Of a stretch of DNA of 64,000 bases, positions 16,665 to 25,263 are shown piece after piece; the stretch's first letter is position 1, and every line of letters begins with the position of its first letter. The notes under the pieces are model-generated. The model was not told where the DNA came from. It made no database searches and worked only from the letters and a program-made list of their open reading frames with translations. The translations under genes and the position numbers were made by a program. The DNA is from Pseudomonadota bacterium. Lineage in GTDB: Bacteria > Pseudomonadota > Gammaproteobacteria > Burkholderiales > Burkholderiaceae_C. The stretch covers positions 165,765 through 229,764 of the forward strand of contig JAEWIF010000057.1 of the NCBI GenBank assembly GCA_023387335.1, in the 5' to 3' direction.

Positions 16665-18077
16665 TCACAACATCAGCGGCAGCGTGACTCGCAGCCCGCG
16701 TCCGCCGGTGCCGGCGCGCAGTTCCAGGCGGGTGTGGTGGACGCGGGCGATCTCCTGCGCGATGGGCAGGCCCAGGCCGTTGCCCTCGCCCACCGTGCCC
16801 TGCACGCGGTAGAAGCGCTCGAGCACGCGATCGCGCTCGGCGTCCGGCACGCCGGGGCCGTCGTCCTCGACTTCCAGGAAGGCCTGGCCGTAGCGCACGC
16901 CGCAGCGCAAGGTGATGGTGCCGCCCTCGGGCGTGTACTTCACCGCGTTGTCCACCAGGTTGGACAGCAGCTCGCGCAGCAGCCATTCATGGCCCATGAC
17001 CTGCACCGGCTGCGCGTCCAGGCCGAGGTCGATGCGGCGGTCGGTGGCGGCGTCCAGGTGGACCTGCAGCTGGTCTTCGCACAGCGCCTTCAGATCGACC
17101 CGCTGCATCGGCTGGGCCTCCATGGTCCGGGCGTCGGCGCGCGACAGCGCCAGCAGCTGGTGGGCCAGCTGCGAGGTGCGGCGGGTGGCGCCGCGCAGCT
17201 TGTCGACCTGGTCGGCCTGCAGTTCCACCCGCCCGTTCGGCCCGGCGCGCTGGGCCGCCTGGGCCCAGGCTTCGACCTGGGCCTGAAGGCCCGCGAGCGG
17301 GGTGCGCAGCTGGTGCGCGGCGTCGGCGATGAAGCGCCGCTGGCTCTCGGCCTGGGCGTTGACCAGGCCGAACAGCCGGTTGAGCGATCGCACCAGCGGC
17401 CGCACTTCCTCCGGCGAGCTGATCTCGTCCAGCGCGCTCAGGTCGCGCGGCGAGCGGTGCTCGACCGCGTCCTTGAGCTCCAGCAGCGGCTTGAGCGCGC
17501 GCTCGACCGCCCACCCGACCGCGAAGGCGGCGCCGGCGATCAGCACCAGGTTGGGCAGCAGCACCTTGAACAGGATGGCGCGCGCCCACTGCTGGCGCGG
17601 ATCGGAGCCGTCGGCCACCGCCACCACCACCGGACCCACGACGGTCTGCTGGCGCTGGCGCGCGATGCGCCAGGTGGTGCCGCCGTTCTCCTCGCTGTGG
17701 AACTCCAGCTCGTCGTCCGACGGCGGCAGGCCGGCCAGCCAGGGTTCGCCGAGCAGCAGCTTGCCGTCGACGTCCGTGAAGGCGAAGACGCGGCGCCCGA
17801 CGAAGAACTCGGCGGCGGCCGGGGCCATCAGCAGCACCGGCTCATTGGCGTCCTCGCCGATGATCGAGTCGGCCAGCAGCGGCACCATGGTCACCAGGCG
17901 CTTGTCCTGCTGCAGGGCGACGTTGTCGGCGGAGCGGTAGTCGAACCAGGCGTTGAGCATCGCCAGGCCGGCCAGCGGTGCCAGCAGCATCACCAGCAGG
18001 CGCCGGCGCAGCCCCGAAAGCATTCGCTCGCCGGCCGCGGCACGGCGCGCTTCGGCGCCGGCGCGAAAGTGGATCAC
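16665..18077 (-). CDS. Two-component sensor histidine kinase (TctE/QseC type)
   Basis: Inner-membrane kinase of up to 470 residues. A first transmembrane helix (LLVMLLAPLAGLAMLNAW) and a second near residue 180 (VLLPNLVLIAGAAFAVGWAV) flank a periplasmic sensor domain of about 140 residues of the TctE N-terminal type. A short linker precedes the H-box FIADAAHQLRTPLAGL (phosphoacceptor His), the N-box LLSNLVDNAVKYTPEGG, the G1 box EDDGPGVP and the G2 box GNGLGLPIA. The GTG at 18077 overlaps the response-regulator stop (GTGA). An ATG at 18023 (MLSGLRRR) is an equally possible start. No transporter or target gene lies next to it, so the stimulus is unknown. Confidence 0.9.
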   Translation of the reverse strand: MIHFRAGAEARRAAAGERMLSGLRRRLLVMLLAPLAGLAMLNAWFDYRSADNVALQQDKRLVTMVPLLADSIIGEDANEPVLLMAPAAAEFFVGRRVFAFTDVDGKLLLGEPWLAGLPPSDDELEFHSEENGGTTWRIARQRQQTVVGPVVVAVADGSDPRQQWARAILFKVLLPNLVLIAGAAFAVGWAVERALKPLLELKDAVEHRSPRDLSALDEISSPEEVRPLVRSLNRLFGLVNAQAESQRRFIADAAHQLRTPLAGLQAQVEAWAQAAQRAGPNGRVELQADQVDKLRGATRRTSQLAHQLLALSRADARTMEAQPMQRVDLKALCEDQLQVHLDAATDRRIDLGLDAQPVQVMGHEWLLRELLSNLVDNAVKYTPEGGTITLRCGVRYGQAFLEVEDDGPGVPDAERDRVLERFYRVQGTVGEGNGLGLPIAQEIARVHHTRLELRAGTGGRGLRVTLPLML

Positions 18078-18775
18078 GGCGCCGCCGCGTCCTGCAGTTC
18101 CAGCCGGTAGCCGAAGCCGCGGATGGAGCGCAGGGCCACGCCGTGCGGCTCGAGCTTGCCGCGCAACCGCGAGATGTAGACCTCCACCGCGTTGGGCGTG
18201 ATCTCCTTGTCCCAGCCGGTGAGGGCTTGCAGCAGCTTCTCCTTGCTGGCGGGCTTGGGCGCGTGGATCAGCAGGTACTCCATGACGGTCCACTCGCGCG
18301 GACCGAGTTCCAGCGTGATCTTCTGCAGGCCGCGCTGGGCGCTGGCGCGGCGGTTGGCCGTGTCCAGCTCGATCGGGCCGAAGCTCAGTACCGCGCTGGT
18401 GGCCGCCTGCGAGCGCCGCAGCAGCGCGCGCAGGCGCGCCAGCAGCTCGGGCAGCTCGAACGGCTTGATCATGTAGTCGTCGGCGCCCAGGTCCAGGCCC
18501 TGCACCCGGTCCTGCAGCGCGTCGCGTGCGGTGAGGATCAGCACCGGCATCTTCTGGCTGGCCATCTCGGGCTTGCGCAGGCGCCGGGTGAGTTCCAGGC
18601 CGTCCATGTGGGGAAGGCCGATGTCGATGATGGCGGCGTCGAACACCTCGGTGCGCAGCACCTCCTCGGCGCGTTCGCCGCTGCCGACCCAGTCGACGGC
18701 GTAGCCGGCGTCCGACAGGCCCAGCTTGATGCCGCTGGCCACCATCACGTCGTCCTCGACGAGCAGCAGGCGCAT
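18074..18775 (-). CDS. OmpR-family response regulator (TctD/QseB type)
   Basis: Response regulator of 233 residues. The receiver domain has the acidic pair in LLVEDD, phosphoacceptor Asp in AAIIDIGLPHMDG, Thr in ILTARD and Lys in MIKPF. The C-terminal winged helix follows (RGLQKITLELGPREWTVMEYLLIHAPKPASKEKL, then NAVEVYISRLRGKL, IRGFGYRLE). It is encoded first, with its stop overlapping the kinase start, so the pair forms an operon. It starts 19 bases downstream of argB on the same strand, which may allow read-through. Confidence 0.94.
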   Translation of the reverse strand: MRLLLVEDDVMVASGIKLGLSDAGYAVDWVGSGERAEEVLRTEVFDAAIIDIGLPHMDGLELTRRLRKPEMASQKMPVLILTARDALQDRVQGLDLGADDYMIKPFELPELLARLRALLRRSQAATSAVLSFGPIELDTANRRASAQRGLQKITLELGPREWTVMEYLLIHAPKPASKEKLLQALTGWDKEITPNAVEVYISRLRGKLEPHGVALRSIRGFGYRLELQDAAAP

Positions 18776-18793
18776 GAACCGGTGGTCTCTCTC

Positions 18794-19684
18794 TTACTTC
18801 GAACGGATCATCGTGCCGTAGGCCTGGTCGGTCAGGATCTCCAGCAGCATCGAGTGCGGCACGCGGCCGTCGATGATGTGCACGGCATTCACGCCGGACT
18901 TGGCGGCGTCCAGCGCGCCGCTGATCTTGGGCAGCATGCCGCCGGAGATGGTGCCGTCGGCGAACAGTCCGTCGATTTCCTTGGACGTCAGGTCGGTGAG
19001 CAGCTTGCCCGACTTGTCCAGCACGCCGGGCGTGTTGGTCAGCAGCACCAGCTTCTCGGCCTTGAGCACCTCGGCCAGCTTGCTGGCCACCACGTCGGCG
19101 TTGATGTTGTAGCTCTCGTTCTCGTCGCCGAAGCCGATCGGGCTGACCACGGGGATGAAGTGGTCCTCGAGCAGCGCGCGCACCACGCCGGGGTCGATCT
19201 CCACGATGTCGCCCACCTGCCCGACGTCGTGCTCCTTCATCGGGTCCTTGCTGTCGACCATCTTGAGCTTGCGCGCGCGGATCAGGCCGCCGTCGCGCCC
19301 GGTCAGGCCCACGGCCTTGCCGCCGGCCTTGTGGATGAAGCCCACGATGTCCTGCTGCACCTCGCCGGCCAGCACCCACTCGACCACTTCCATGGTCTCG
19401 GCGTCGGTGACGCGCATGCCCTGGATGAACTCGCCCTTCTTGCCCAGGCGGTTCAGGGCCTGCTCGATCTGCGGGCCGCCGCCGTGCACCACCACCGGGT
19501 TCATGCCCACCAGCTTGAGCAGCACGATGTCCTCGGCGAAGTCGGCCTGCAGCTCCGGATCAGTCATCGCGTTGCCGCCGTACTTGATCACCATGGTCTT
19601 GCCATGGAACTTGCGGATGTAGGGCAGCGCCTGCGACAGGATCTCGGCCTTGTCGCGGGCGGCAATGTGGGAGGTGTCGGTCAT
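18794..19684 (-). CDS. argB: Acetylglutamate kinase
   Basis: Second enzyme of arginine biosynthesis, phosphorylating N-acetylglutamate with ATP. The product has 296 residues, the usual length. Amino-acid-kinase motifs are KYGGNAM near residue 34, VVHGGGPQIE, the substrate-binding NINADVVA, and LLTNTPGVLDKSG plus GGMLPKI in the ATP lobe. The N-terminal helix (residues 1-25) is long, as in ArgB enzymes that form arginine-inhibited hexamers, so feedback inhibition is plausible. argE, a later enzyme of the pathway, lies separately at 58.8 kb. Confidence 0.96.
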   Translation of the reverse strand: MTDTSHIAARDKAEILSQALPYIRKFHGKTMVIKYGGNAMTDPELQADFAEDIVLLKLVGMNPVVVHGGGPQIEQALNRLGKKGEFIQGMRVTDAETMEVVEWVLAGEVQQDIVGFIHKAGGKAVGLTGRDGGLIRARKLKMVDSKDPMKEHDVGQVGDIVEIDPGVVRALLEDHFIPVVSPIGFGDENESYNINADVVASKLAEVLKAEKLVLLTNTPGVLDKSGKLLTDLTSKEIDGLFADGTISGGMLPKISGALDAAKSGVNAVHIIDGRVPHSMLLEILTDQAYGTMIRSK

Positions 19685-19746
19685 GGCGGAGAAGGAATCG
19701 AACGCGAAATTGTAGGGTGGGCCACCCGGCCCCACCGGCGGCTGGG

Positions 19747-20649
19747 CTAGCCGGCTCGCAGTCCCGCGGCCACCGTGGGGTAGCGCAGCCGCAGGCGAAG
19801 CTCGCGCTTGAGGCGCTCGTTGCCCAGGCGCCTCGATTCGCTCATGAAGCTCAGGAGCGTGGGCGGCAGGACTTGCCGCGCCTCCTCGCGCGAGATGCGC
19901 GGCGGGCGCGGCAGGCCATAGACGTCGGCGGCCAGGTCGAACCAGTCGCCCATCTTCAGCTCGGTGTCGTCCACGGCGTTGACCACTCGCTGCGGGCGCC
20001 CTCGCCACAGTGCAGCGACCAGCGCGCGCGCCAGGTCGTCGGCGTGGATATGGTTGGTGAAGACGTCGTCCTCGGCACGCAGCACCGGGGTGCCGCGTTG
20101 CAGTCGCTCGCGGGGCGTGCCGCCCTCGCGGTCCGGTGCGTAGATGCCGGGGATGCGCAGGATGCCGGCGCGCACGGACGCCGATCGGCCGAAGAAGCGC
20201 ACGGCGGCTTCGGCATCGACGCGGCGCTGCGCGCGTGAAGTGCGCGGCGCCACGGCGTGCGATTCGGAGATCCGGTCACCGCCACAGTCACCGTACACGC
20301 CCGTGGTCGAGCCATAGACCAGCGAGGCCGGCGGCGTGCGAAGCCGCAGCGCGCGCAGCAAGGCGGCGGTGCGTGGATCGGCCGCGCCCTCGCCCGGTGG
20401 CGGCGCGAGGTGCACCACGCGCGTGGCCAGGCCGGCCAGCCGGGCGATCGAGGCAGGCTGGTCGAGATCGCCTTGCAGCACCGCGAGGCCCCGCGCGCGC
20501 AAGGCGGGCACGCGATCCGGCGAAGAGGTCAGCGCCAGCAGGCGCACGCGGCCGCGCAGCCGGCTCGCCACGCGCAGGCCCACGTCGCCGCAACCGATCA
20601 ACAGCACGCGCTCGCGCCGGAAGCGGGCCGGCAGGGCGCCAAGGGGCAT
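19747..20649 (-). CDS. NAD(P)-binding SDR-e / YeeZ-like protein
   Basis: Extended-SDR-like protein of 300 residues. The Rossmann motif GCGDVGLRVA at residues 18-27 is of the YeeZ type rather than the usual GxxGxxG. It continues with VYGSTTGVYGD, a Pro-Gly-Ile-Tyr-A segment (ILRIPGIYAPDREGG), and NHIHADDLARAL. YeeZ homologues have no proven reaction. The ATG at 20649 (MPLGALP) gives the Rossmann strand close to the N-terminus. It lies divergently 63 bases from the ferredoxin-reductase gene. Confidence 0.75.
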   Translation of the reverse strand: MPLGALPARFRRERVLLIGCGDVGLRVASRLRGRVRLLALTSSPDRVPALRARGLAVLQGDLDQPASIARLAGLATRVVHLAPPPGEGAADPRTAALLRALRLRTPPASLVYGSTTGVYGDCGGDRISESHAVAPRTSRAQRRVDAEAAVRFFGRSASVRAGILRIPGIYAPDREGGTPRERLQRGTPVLRAEDDVFTNHIHADDLARALVAALWRGRPQRVVNAVDDTELKMGDWFDLAADVYGLPRPPRISREEARQVLPPTLLSFMSESRRLGNERLKRELRLRLRYPTVAAGLRAG

Positions 20650-20712
20650 CTGGTTCGAGGGCAAAATAGGAGGTTCGCCGAGTGACAACCAGCTCCCGAG
20701 GATACCCAACAG

Positions 20713-21774
20713 ATGACCACCGCCGAGGCCGCCGCAGGCCCCTTCCAGGTGACGGTGCAGCCCAGCGGCCGGACCTTCAGCGCCAACGCCGACGAGGCCT
20801 TGCTCGCCGCTGCCATCCGCCAGGGCATCGGCCTGCCCTATGGCTGCAAGGACGGCGCGTGCGGTTCGTGCAAGTGCAGGAAGCTCGAGGGCCAGGTGGT
20901 GCACCGCTCGCACCAGAGCAAGGCCCTGAGCGCCGAGGAGGAGGCCGCCGGCTTCATCCTCACCTGCAGCGCCACCGCGCTCACCGACGTGGTGCTGGAA
21001 TCGCGCCAGGTCACGGACGAGTCGGCCTTCCCGATCAAGAAGATGCCTTCCCGCGTGATGTCGCTGGAGAAGAAATCTCACGACGTGATGATCATCCGGC
21101 TGCAGCTGCCGGCCAACGACACGCTGCGCTACCACGCGGGCCAGTACATCGAGTTCATCCTGCGTGACGGCGCCCGCCGCAGCTATTCGATGGGCAACGC
21201 GCCGCACAACGGCCCCGGCGTCGAACTGCACATTCGCCACATGCCCGGCGGCAAGTTCACCGACCACGTGTTCAACGCGATGAAGGAAAAGGAGATTCTG
21301 CGGGTGGAAGGCCCGTACGGCAGCTTCTTCCTGCGCGAGGACTCCGATAAGCCCATGATCCTGCTCGCCTCGGGCACCGGCTTCGCGCCGATCAAGGCCG
21401 TCATCGAGCACATGCAGCACAAGGGCATCACTCGCCCGGCCACGCTCTACTGGGGCGGCCGCCGCCCGGCGGACCTGTACCTGGACGAATGGGTGAAGGC
21501 GCGCTGCGGCGAGATGGGCAACCTGAAGTACGTGCCCGTCATCTCCAACGCCCTGCCGGAGGACGACTGGACCGGCCGCACGGGCTTCGTGCACAAGGCG
21601 GTGATGGAGGACTTCCCGGACCTGTCGGGCCACCAGGTCTACGCCTGCGGCGCGCCCATCGTGGTGGATTCGGCGCGGGCCGAGTACAGCGCCAACGCCA
21701 GGCTGCCGGTGGAGGAGTTCTACGCGGACTCGTTCACCACGGAAGCCGACAAGCACCGGGACGCGGGGTCCTGA
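20713..21774 (+). CDS. 2Fe-2S ferredoxin / FAD-NAD(P)H reductase fusion (AscD-like)
   Basis: Electron-transfer flavoprotein of 353 residues. The N-terminal plant-type 2Fe-2S domain covers residues 1-95 with ligands in YGCKDGACGSCKC and a fourth Cys in ILTCSAT. The FNR domain follows: RSYSMGNAP binds FAD, then MPGGKFTDHVF, GTGFAPIKA binds NAD(P)H, and YACGAP. Databases often name this protein CDP-6-deoxy-delta-3,4-glucoseen reductase, but no 3,6-dideoxyhexose partner (E1) is present. It more likely serves as a reductase for an oxygenase or another redox partner. No partner gene is adjacent. Confidence 0.85.
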   Translation: MTTAEAAAGPFQVTVQPSGRTFSANADEALLAAAIRQGIGLPYGCKDGACGSCKCRKLEGQVVHRSHQSKALSAEEEAAGFILTCSATALTDVVLESRQVTDESAFPIKKMPSRVMSLEKKSHDVMIIRLQLPANDTLRYHAGQYIEFILRDGARRSYSMGNAPHNGPGVELHIRHMPGGKFTDHVFNAMKEKEILRVEGPYGSFFLREDSDKPMILLASGTGFAPIKAVIEHMQHKGITRPATLYWGGRRPADLYLDEWVKARCGEMGNLKYVPVISNALPEDDWTGRTGFVHKAVMEDFPDLSGHQVYACGAPIVVDSARAEYSANARLPVEEFYADSFTTEADKHRDAGS

Positions 21775-21803
21775 AGTCCGCGCCCGCCGCGGCTGCGCGG
21801 TTC

Positions 21804-22817
21804 CTAGCGGATGATGAAGTCGGGCTCGGGGCGCAGCAGCGCGCGCCGGCCCGTGTCTTCCAGGCCCATCAGGCCGGTGGGCATCTCGGCCATGCCGTCC
21901 GTGGGCGGGCTCAGCGTCTCGTGGATGCGATGCGCCACGTACCAGCTGGCGCGCGCGCGGGCCTCGCGGGTCTGCGAACCCAGGCGCGGCGTGAGGAACA
22001 GGTTGGAGCACTCGTGCAGCGGCGAACCGCGCGCGGCGAAGCCGGTGTCGGCGCCGTCGAGCAGCGCGGCCTCGATGCGGCCGTCGTTCAGCGCGCGGGC
22101 GAAGGCCTGGGCGTCGAACAGCGGCGACCGGCTGATGCCCACCCACAGCTGGCCCGGCTTGCAGTGCGCCAGCAGCTTGTCGTTGATGAAGCCCTGGTAG
22201 CGCGACGCGAACATCACCTGCACGCTGACGGCGTCGGCGTTGGCCACCAGCTCGGGCAGCCCGACGGGCTGGATGTTCAGGCGCGACCAGATCGGGGCCG
22301 TGTGGTGCACGGCGGGGTCGTAGCCGATCAGCTTGGCGCCCAGCGCATGCAGCATCAGCGCCAGCGTGTGGGCGCTGGGCGCCAGGCCGAGCACGCCGAC
22401 CACGCTGCCGTTGAGCTCGCGGCCCAGCCGCACTTCCGCCTGCCTGTCGCCGTTGAGCGCGCTGGCGATGCCGCGGCGCATCAGCATCAGCAGCCCGGCC
22501 AGCAGGTATTCGGCGTTGGACCGGACGTTGGCGGTGGTGGCCTGGATGACGCGCACGCGGCGTTCGCGGCAGGCTTCCAGGTCGGTGTTGTCGCTGCCGC
22601 CATGCATGCGGGCGATGGCTTTCAGGCGCGGGGCGAAACCGAGGAACTCCTGGGTCACCACCGCCTTGCGCGGCAGCAGCACCGCCTGGGCCTTGTAGAC
22701 CGCCTTGCGCAGCGCGCTGGCGTCGGCGGCAAGTTCGGGGCGGGATTCGACGGCGTGGCGCTCCTGGAGCCAGCCGAGCGCTTCGGGGACGAGACGTTCG
22801 ACCAGTAAGATGTCCAC
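21804..22817 (-). CDS. Degenerate D-2-hydroxyacid dehydrogenase homologue (probable pseudoenzyme)
   Basis: Protein of 337 residues with the overall layout of the D-isomer 2-hydroxyacid dehydrogenase family. The cofactor motif GxGxxG is changed to GLAPSA (residues 144-149). The catalytic Arg is kept (GISRS, Arg230), but the catalytic Glu of the D-V-F-x-x-E-P motif is replaced in LDGADTGF (254-260). The catalytic His of TPHxG is Arg278 in LTPRLG. Loss of the dinucleotide motif and two catalytic residues argues against dehydrogenase activity. The gene is intact, with a GTG start at 22817, and codon use matches its neighbours, so it is probably maintained for another role. It is divergent from galU. 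Confidence 0.75.
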   Translation of the reverse strand: MDILLVERLVPEALGWLQERHAVESRPELAADASALRKAVYKAQAVLLPRKAVVTQEFLGFAPRLKAIARMHGGSDNTDLEACRERRVRVIQATTANVRSNAEYLLAGLLMLMRRGIASALNGDRQAEVRLGRELNGSVVGVLGLAPSAHTLALMLHALGAKLIGYDPAVHHTAPIWSRLNIQPVGLPELVANADAVSVQVMFASRYQGFINDKLLAHCKPGQLWVGISRSPLFDAQAFARALNDGRIEAALLDGADTGFAARGSPLHECSNLFLTPRLGSQTREARARASWYVAHRIHETLSPPTDGMAEMPTGLMGLEDTGRRALLRPEPDFIIR

Positions 22818-22922
22818 GCGATTGCGCCCTTGTCCGACACAGCAATCAGCCGTTGAGAAAATCTCCTACGGCCAGCTTGTGAAAAACTTCGCGCACTTTA
22901 ACCAAGATCGTTTTACCAGTCG

Positions 22923-23810
22923 ATGAAAAATGTCACGAGGATCAACAAGGCGGTCTTCCCGGTGGCCGGCCTCGGCACCCGTTTCCTGCCGGCCACCAAG
23001 GCCATGCCCAAGGAGATGCTGCCGATCGTCGACAAGCCGCTGATCCAGTACGCCGTCGAGGAGGCCTACGAGGCCGGCATCCGGCACATGGTGTTCGTCA
23101 CCGGGCGCAGCAAGCGCGCCATCGAGGACCACTTCGACACCTCGGTCGAGCTCGAAACCGAACTCGAGAGCGGGAAGAAGAACGACTTGCTCCAGCTGGT
23201 GCGCTCCATCGCGCCTTCGGACATGTCGTGCTCGTATGTGCGGCAGCCCCGGGCGCTTGGGCTGGGCCATGCGGTGCTGTGCGCGGCCCCCATCGTCGGC
23301 GACGAGCCGTTCGCGGTGCTGCTGCCGGACGACCTGATGTGCGGCCCGGCGGACGGCCCCTCCGTGCTGGCGCAGATGGTGCAGCAGTACGAGCGCACCC
23401 AGACCAGCATCCTGGCCGTCCAGGAAGTGCCGCAGGCCCACGTCAAGCGCTACGGCATCGTGGCCGGCGACGCCGCCGGCGAGCGCCTCACCAAGGTGCG
23501 CAAGATGGTCGAGAAGCCCGATCCCGAAAGCGCGCCCTCGCGCATGGGCGTGGCGGGCCGCTACGTGCTGACGCCGGGGGTGTTCGAGATGATCCGCACC
23601 AACCCGCGCGGCGCGGGCGGCGAGATCCAGCTCACCGACGGCATCGCGCGCCTGATGGAAACCGAGGGCGTGCACGCCTACCAGTACGAGGGCCGGCGCT
23701 ACGACTGCGGTTCCAAGGACGGCTTCCTGGAGGCCACGGTGGACTTCGCGCTGAGGAACGAGCAGCTCGGCCCGGGCTTCCGCGAGTACCTCAAGGGCCT
23801 GAAGCTCTGA
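22923..23810 (+). CDS. galU: UTP-glucose-1-phosphate uridylyltransferase
   Basis: Makes UDP-glucose from UTP and glucose-1-phosphate. 295 residues, the normal length. The nucleotidyltransferase signature GLGTRFLPATKAMPKEMLPI lies near residue 16, followed by FVTGRSKRAIEDHFD, LPDDLMCG (metal-binding Asp), VEKPDPESAPS and the C-terminal YDCGSKDGFLEA. UDP-glucose feeds surface polysaccharides, fitting the nearby rfb and exopolysaccharide genes, although galU has its own transcription unit closed by the hairpin at 23834. Confidence 0.96.
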   Translation: MKNVTRINKAVFPVAGLGTRFLPATKAMPKEMLPIVDKPLIQYAVEEAYEAGIRHMVFVTGRSKRAIEDHFDTSVELETELESGKKNDLLQLVRSIAPSDMSCSYVRQPRALGLGHAVLCAAPIVGDEPFAVLLPDDLMCGPADGPSVLAQMVQQYERTQTSILAVQEVPQAHVKRYGIVAGDAAGERLTKVRKMVEKPDPESAPSRMGVAGRYVLTPGVFEMIRTNPRGAGGEIQLTDGIARLMETEGVHAYQYEGRRYDCGSKDGFLEATVDFALRNEQLGPGFREYLKGLKL

Positions 23811-23833
23811 GGTCTTTTGGTCCCGCTCAACGA

Positions 23834-23857
23834 AAAAGGCGCCCGTCGGCGCCTTTT
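23834..23857. terminator. Bidirectional intrinsic terminator
   Basis: Perfect hairpin AAAAGGCGCC-CGTC-GGCGCCTTTT: a 6-base GC stem flanked by an A-run and a T-run, 23 bases after the galU stop and 20 bases from the end of the convergent TusA-like gene. The symmetry lets it terminate transcription from both sides. Confidence 0.9.
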
Positions 23858-23877
23858 CGTTTGGGAGCGATGCGTCG

Positions 23878-24105
23878 CTACCGGCGCCGCAGCACGTGGA
23901 TGATCTCCTCGCCCTGCTGCTGCTGCTCGACCAGTTCGTTGCCGGTCTGGCGCGCGAACGCCTGGAAGTCCCGCACCGAGCCCGGGTCCGTGGCCACCAC
24001 CTTGAGCAGCTGCCCGGACTGCATGTCCGTCAGGGCCTTCTTCGCGCGCAGGATGGGCAACGGGCAGTTCAGGCCGCGGGTGTCGATTTGCTTGTCGATG
24101 TTCAT
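23878..24105 (-). CDS. TusA/SirA-like sulfurtransferase family protein
   Basis: Small protein of 75 residues with the family CPxP box in DTRGLNCPLPILRAKK (catalytic Cys14) and the VVATDPGSVRDFQAFARQTG half. TusA-type proteins carry persulfide sulfur, for example for tRNA 2-thiouridine or molybdenum cofactor maturation. The paralogues YeeD/YedF serve other sulfur routes, and the exact branch cannot be decided here. It stands alone, transcribed toward galU and sharing its terminator. Confidence 0.88.
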   Translation of the reverse strand: MNIDKQIDTRGLNCPLPILRAKKALTDMQSGQLLKVVATDPGSVRDFQAFARQTGNELVEQQQQGEEIIHVLRRR

Positions 24106-24204
24106 GGTGCGCCCTCGAGGGTCTGCGATGGATTCTAGGCAGCGCGGCGCGGCGCCGCTCCGTGGGGCATTTTGCTATCGTTCGAAACTTATCCGGCGGA
24201 CCCC

Positions 24205-25263
24205 ATGATCCTCGTCACCGGCGGCTGCGGATTCATCGGATCCGCCTTCATCCTCGACTGGCTGAACCAGCGGCGCGGGCCGGTGCTCAACCTGGACCTG
24301 CTCACCTACGCCGGCCACCCCGGCAACCTGCGCGAGGTGCAGGACCACCCGGACTATCGCTTCGTCCGCGGCGATATCGCCGATGCGACGCTGGTGGCCG
24401 GGCTGTTGCGCGAGCACCGCCCGCGCGCCATCGTGCATTTCGCGGCCGAGAGCCACGTCGACCGCTCCATCGCGGGACCGGAGGCCTTCATCCAGACCAA
24501 CGTGGTCGGCACGTGGCGGCTGCTGCAGGCGGCGCACGACCACTGGCGCGCGCTGCCCGCAGCGGAGGCCGCCGCCTTCCGCTTCATCAACGTGTCGACC
24601 GACGAGGTGTTCGGCTCGCTCGGGCCGCGCGACGCCGGATTCGACGAGCAGCATCCCTACCGGCCGAGCAGCCCCTACTCCGCCTCCAAGGCCGCGGCCG
24701 ACCACCTGGCGCGCGCCTGGCGCCAGACGTTCGACCTGCCGGTCATCACCACCAACTGCTCGAACAACTACGGTCCACGCCAGTTCCCCGAGAAGCTGAT
24801 CCCGCTCATGGTCCACAACGCGTTGGCCGGCCGACCGCTGCCGGTGTACGGCGACGGGCTGCAGGTGCGCGACTGGCTGCATGTGGACGATCACTGCTCG
24901 GCCCTGCGCGCGGTGCTCGATCGCGGCCGGACGGGCGAGACCTACAACATCGGCGGGCGTTCGCAGAAGACCAACCTGGACGTGGTGTGCGCGCTGTGCG
25001 AGGTGCTGGACGAAGCGCGTCCCGGCCGCCGTCATGCCGACCTGATCCGCCACGTCGACGACCGCCCCGGCCACGACCGGCGCTACGCCATCGACGATCG
25101 CAAGATCGCCGGCGAGCTGGGCTGGCAACCGACCATCCGCTTCGAGGACGGCCTGCGCGACACGGTGCACTGGTACCTCGCGCATGGGGACTGGGTCGAG
25201 TCCGTCACCAGCGGTGCGTACCGGCGCTGGGCGGAGCAGCAGTACCCCTCGCTGCACCCATGA
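24205..25263 (+). CDS. rfbB: dTDP-glucose 4,6-dehydratase
   Basis: Second step of dTDP-L-rhamnose synthesis: converts dTDP-glucose to the 4-keto-6-deoxy sugar with bound NAD. 352 residues. Motifs are GGCGFIGSAFI at residues 6-16, FAAESHVDRSI, STDEVFGSLG (catalytic Thr-Asp-Glu), YSASKAAAD (catalytic Tyr/Lys) and NNYGPRQFPEKLIP. First gene of the rfbBDAC operon; rfbD starts within its stop codon (ATGA overlap). The region 24106-24204 before it must hold the operon promoter. Confidence 0.96.
   Translation: MILVTGGCGFIGSAFILDWLNQRRGPVLNLDLLTYAGHPGNLREVQDHPDYRFVRGDIADATLVAGLLREHRPRAIVHFAAESHVDRSIAGPEAFIQTNVVGTWRLLQAAHDHWRALPAAEAAAFRFINVSTDEVFGSLGPRDAGFDEQHPYRPSSPYSASKAAADHLARAWRQTFDLPVITTNCSNNYGPRQFPEKLIPLMVHNALAGRPLPVYGDGLQVRDWLHVDDHCSALRAVLDRGRTGETYNIGGRSQKTNLDVVCALCEVLDEARPGRRHADLIRHVDDRPGHDRRYAIDDRKIAGELGWQPTIRFEDGLRDTVHWYLAHGDWVESVTSGAYRRWAEQQYPSLHP

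Noticed and set aside
19747..22845. Minus-strand open frame of about 1030 codons spanning several genes
   Set aside because: Only its last 300 codons are real (YeeZ-like protein). The upstream part runs antisense or out of frame through the ferredoxin-reductase and dehydrogenase-like genes and has no protein-like features.
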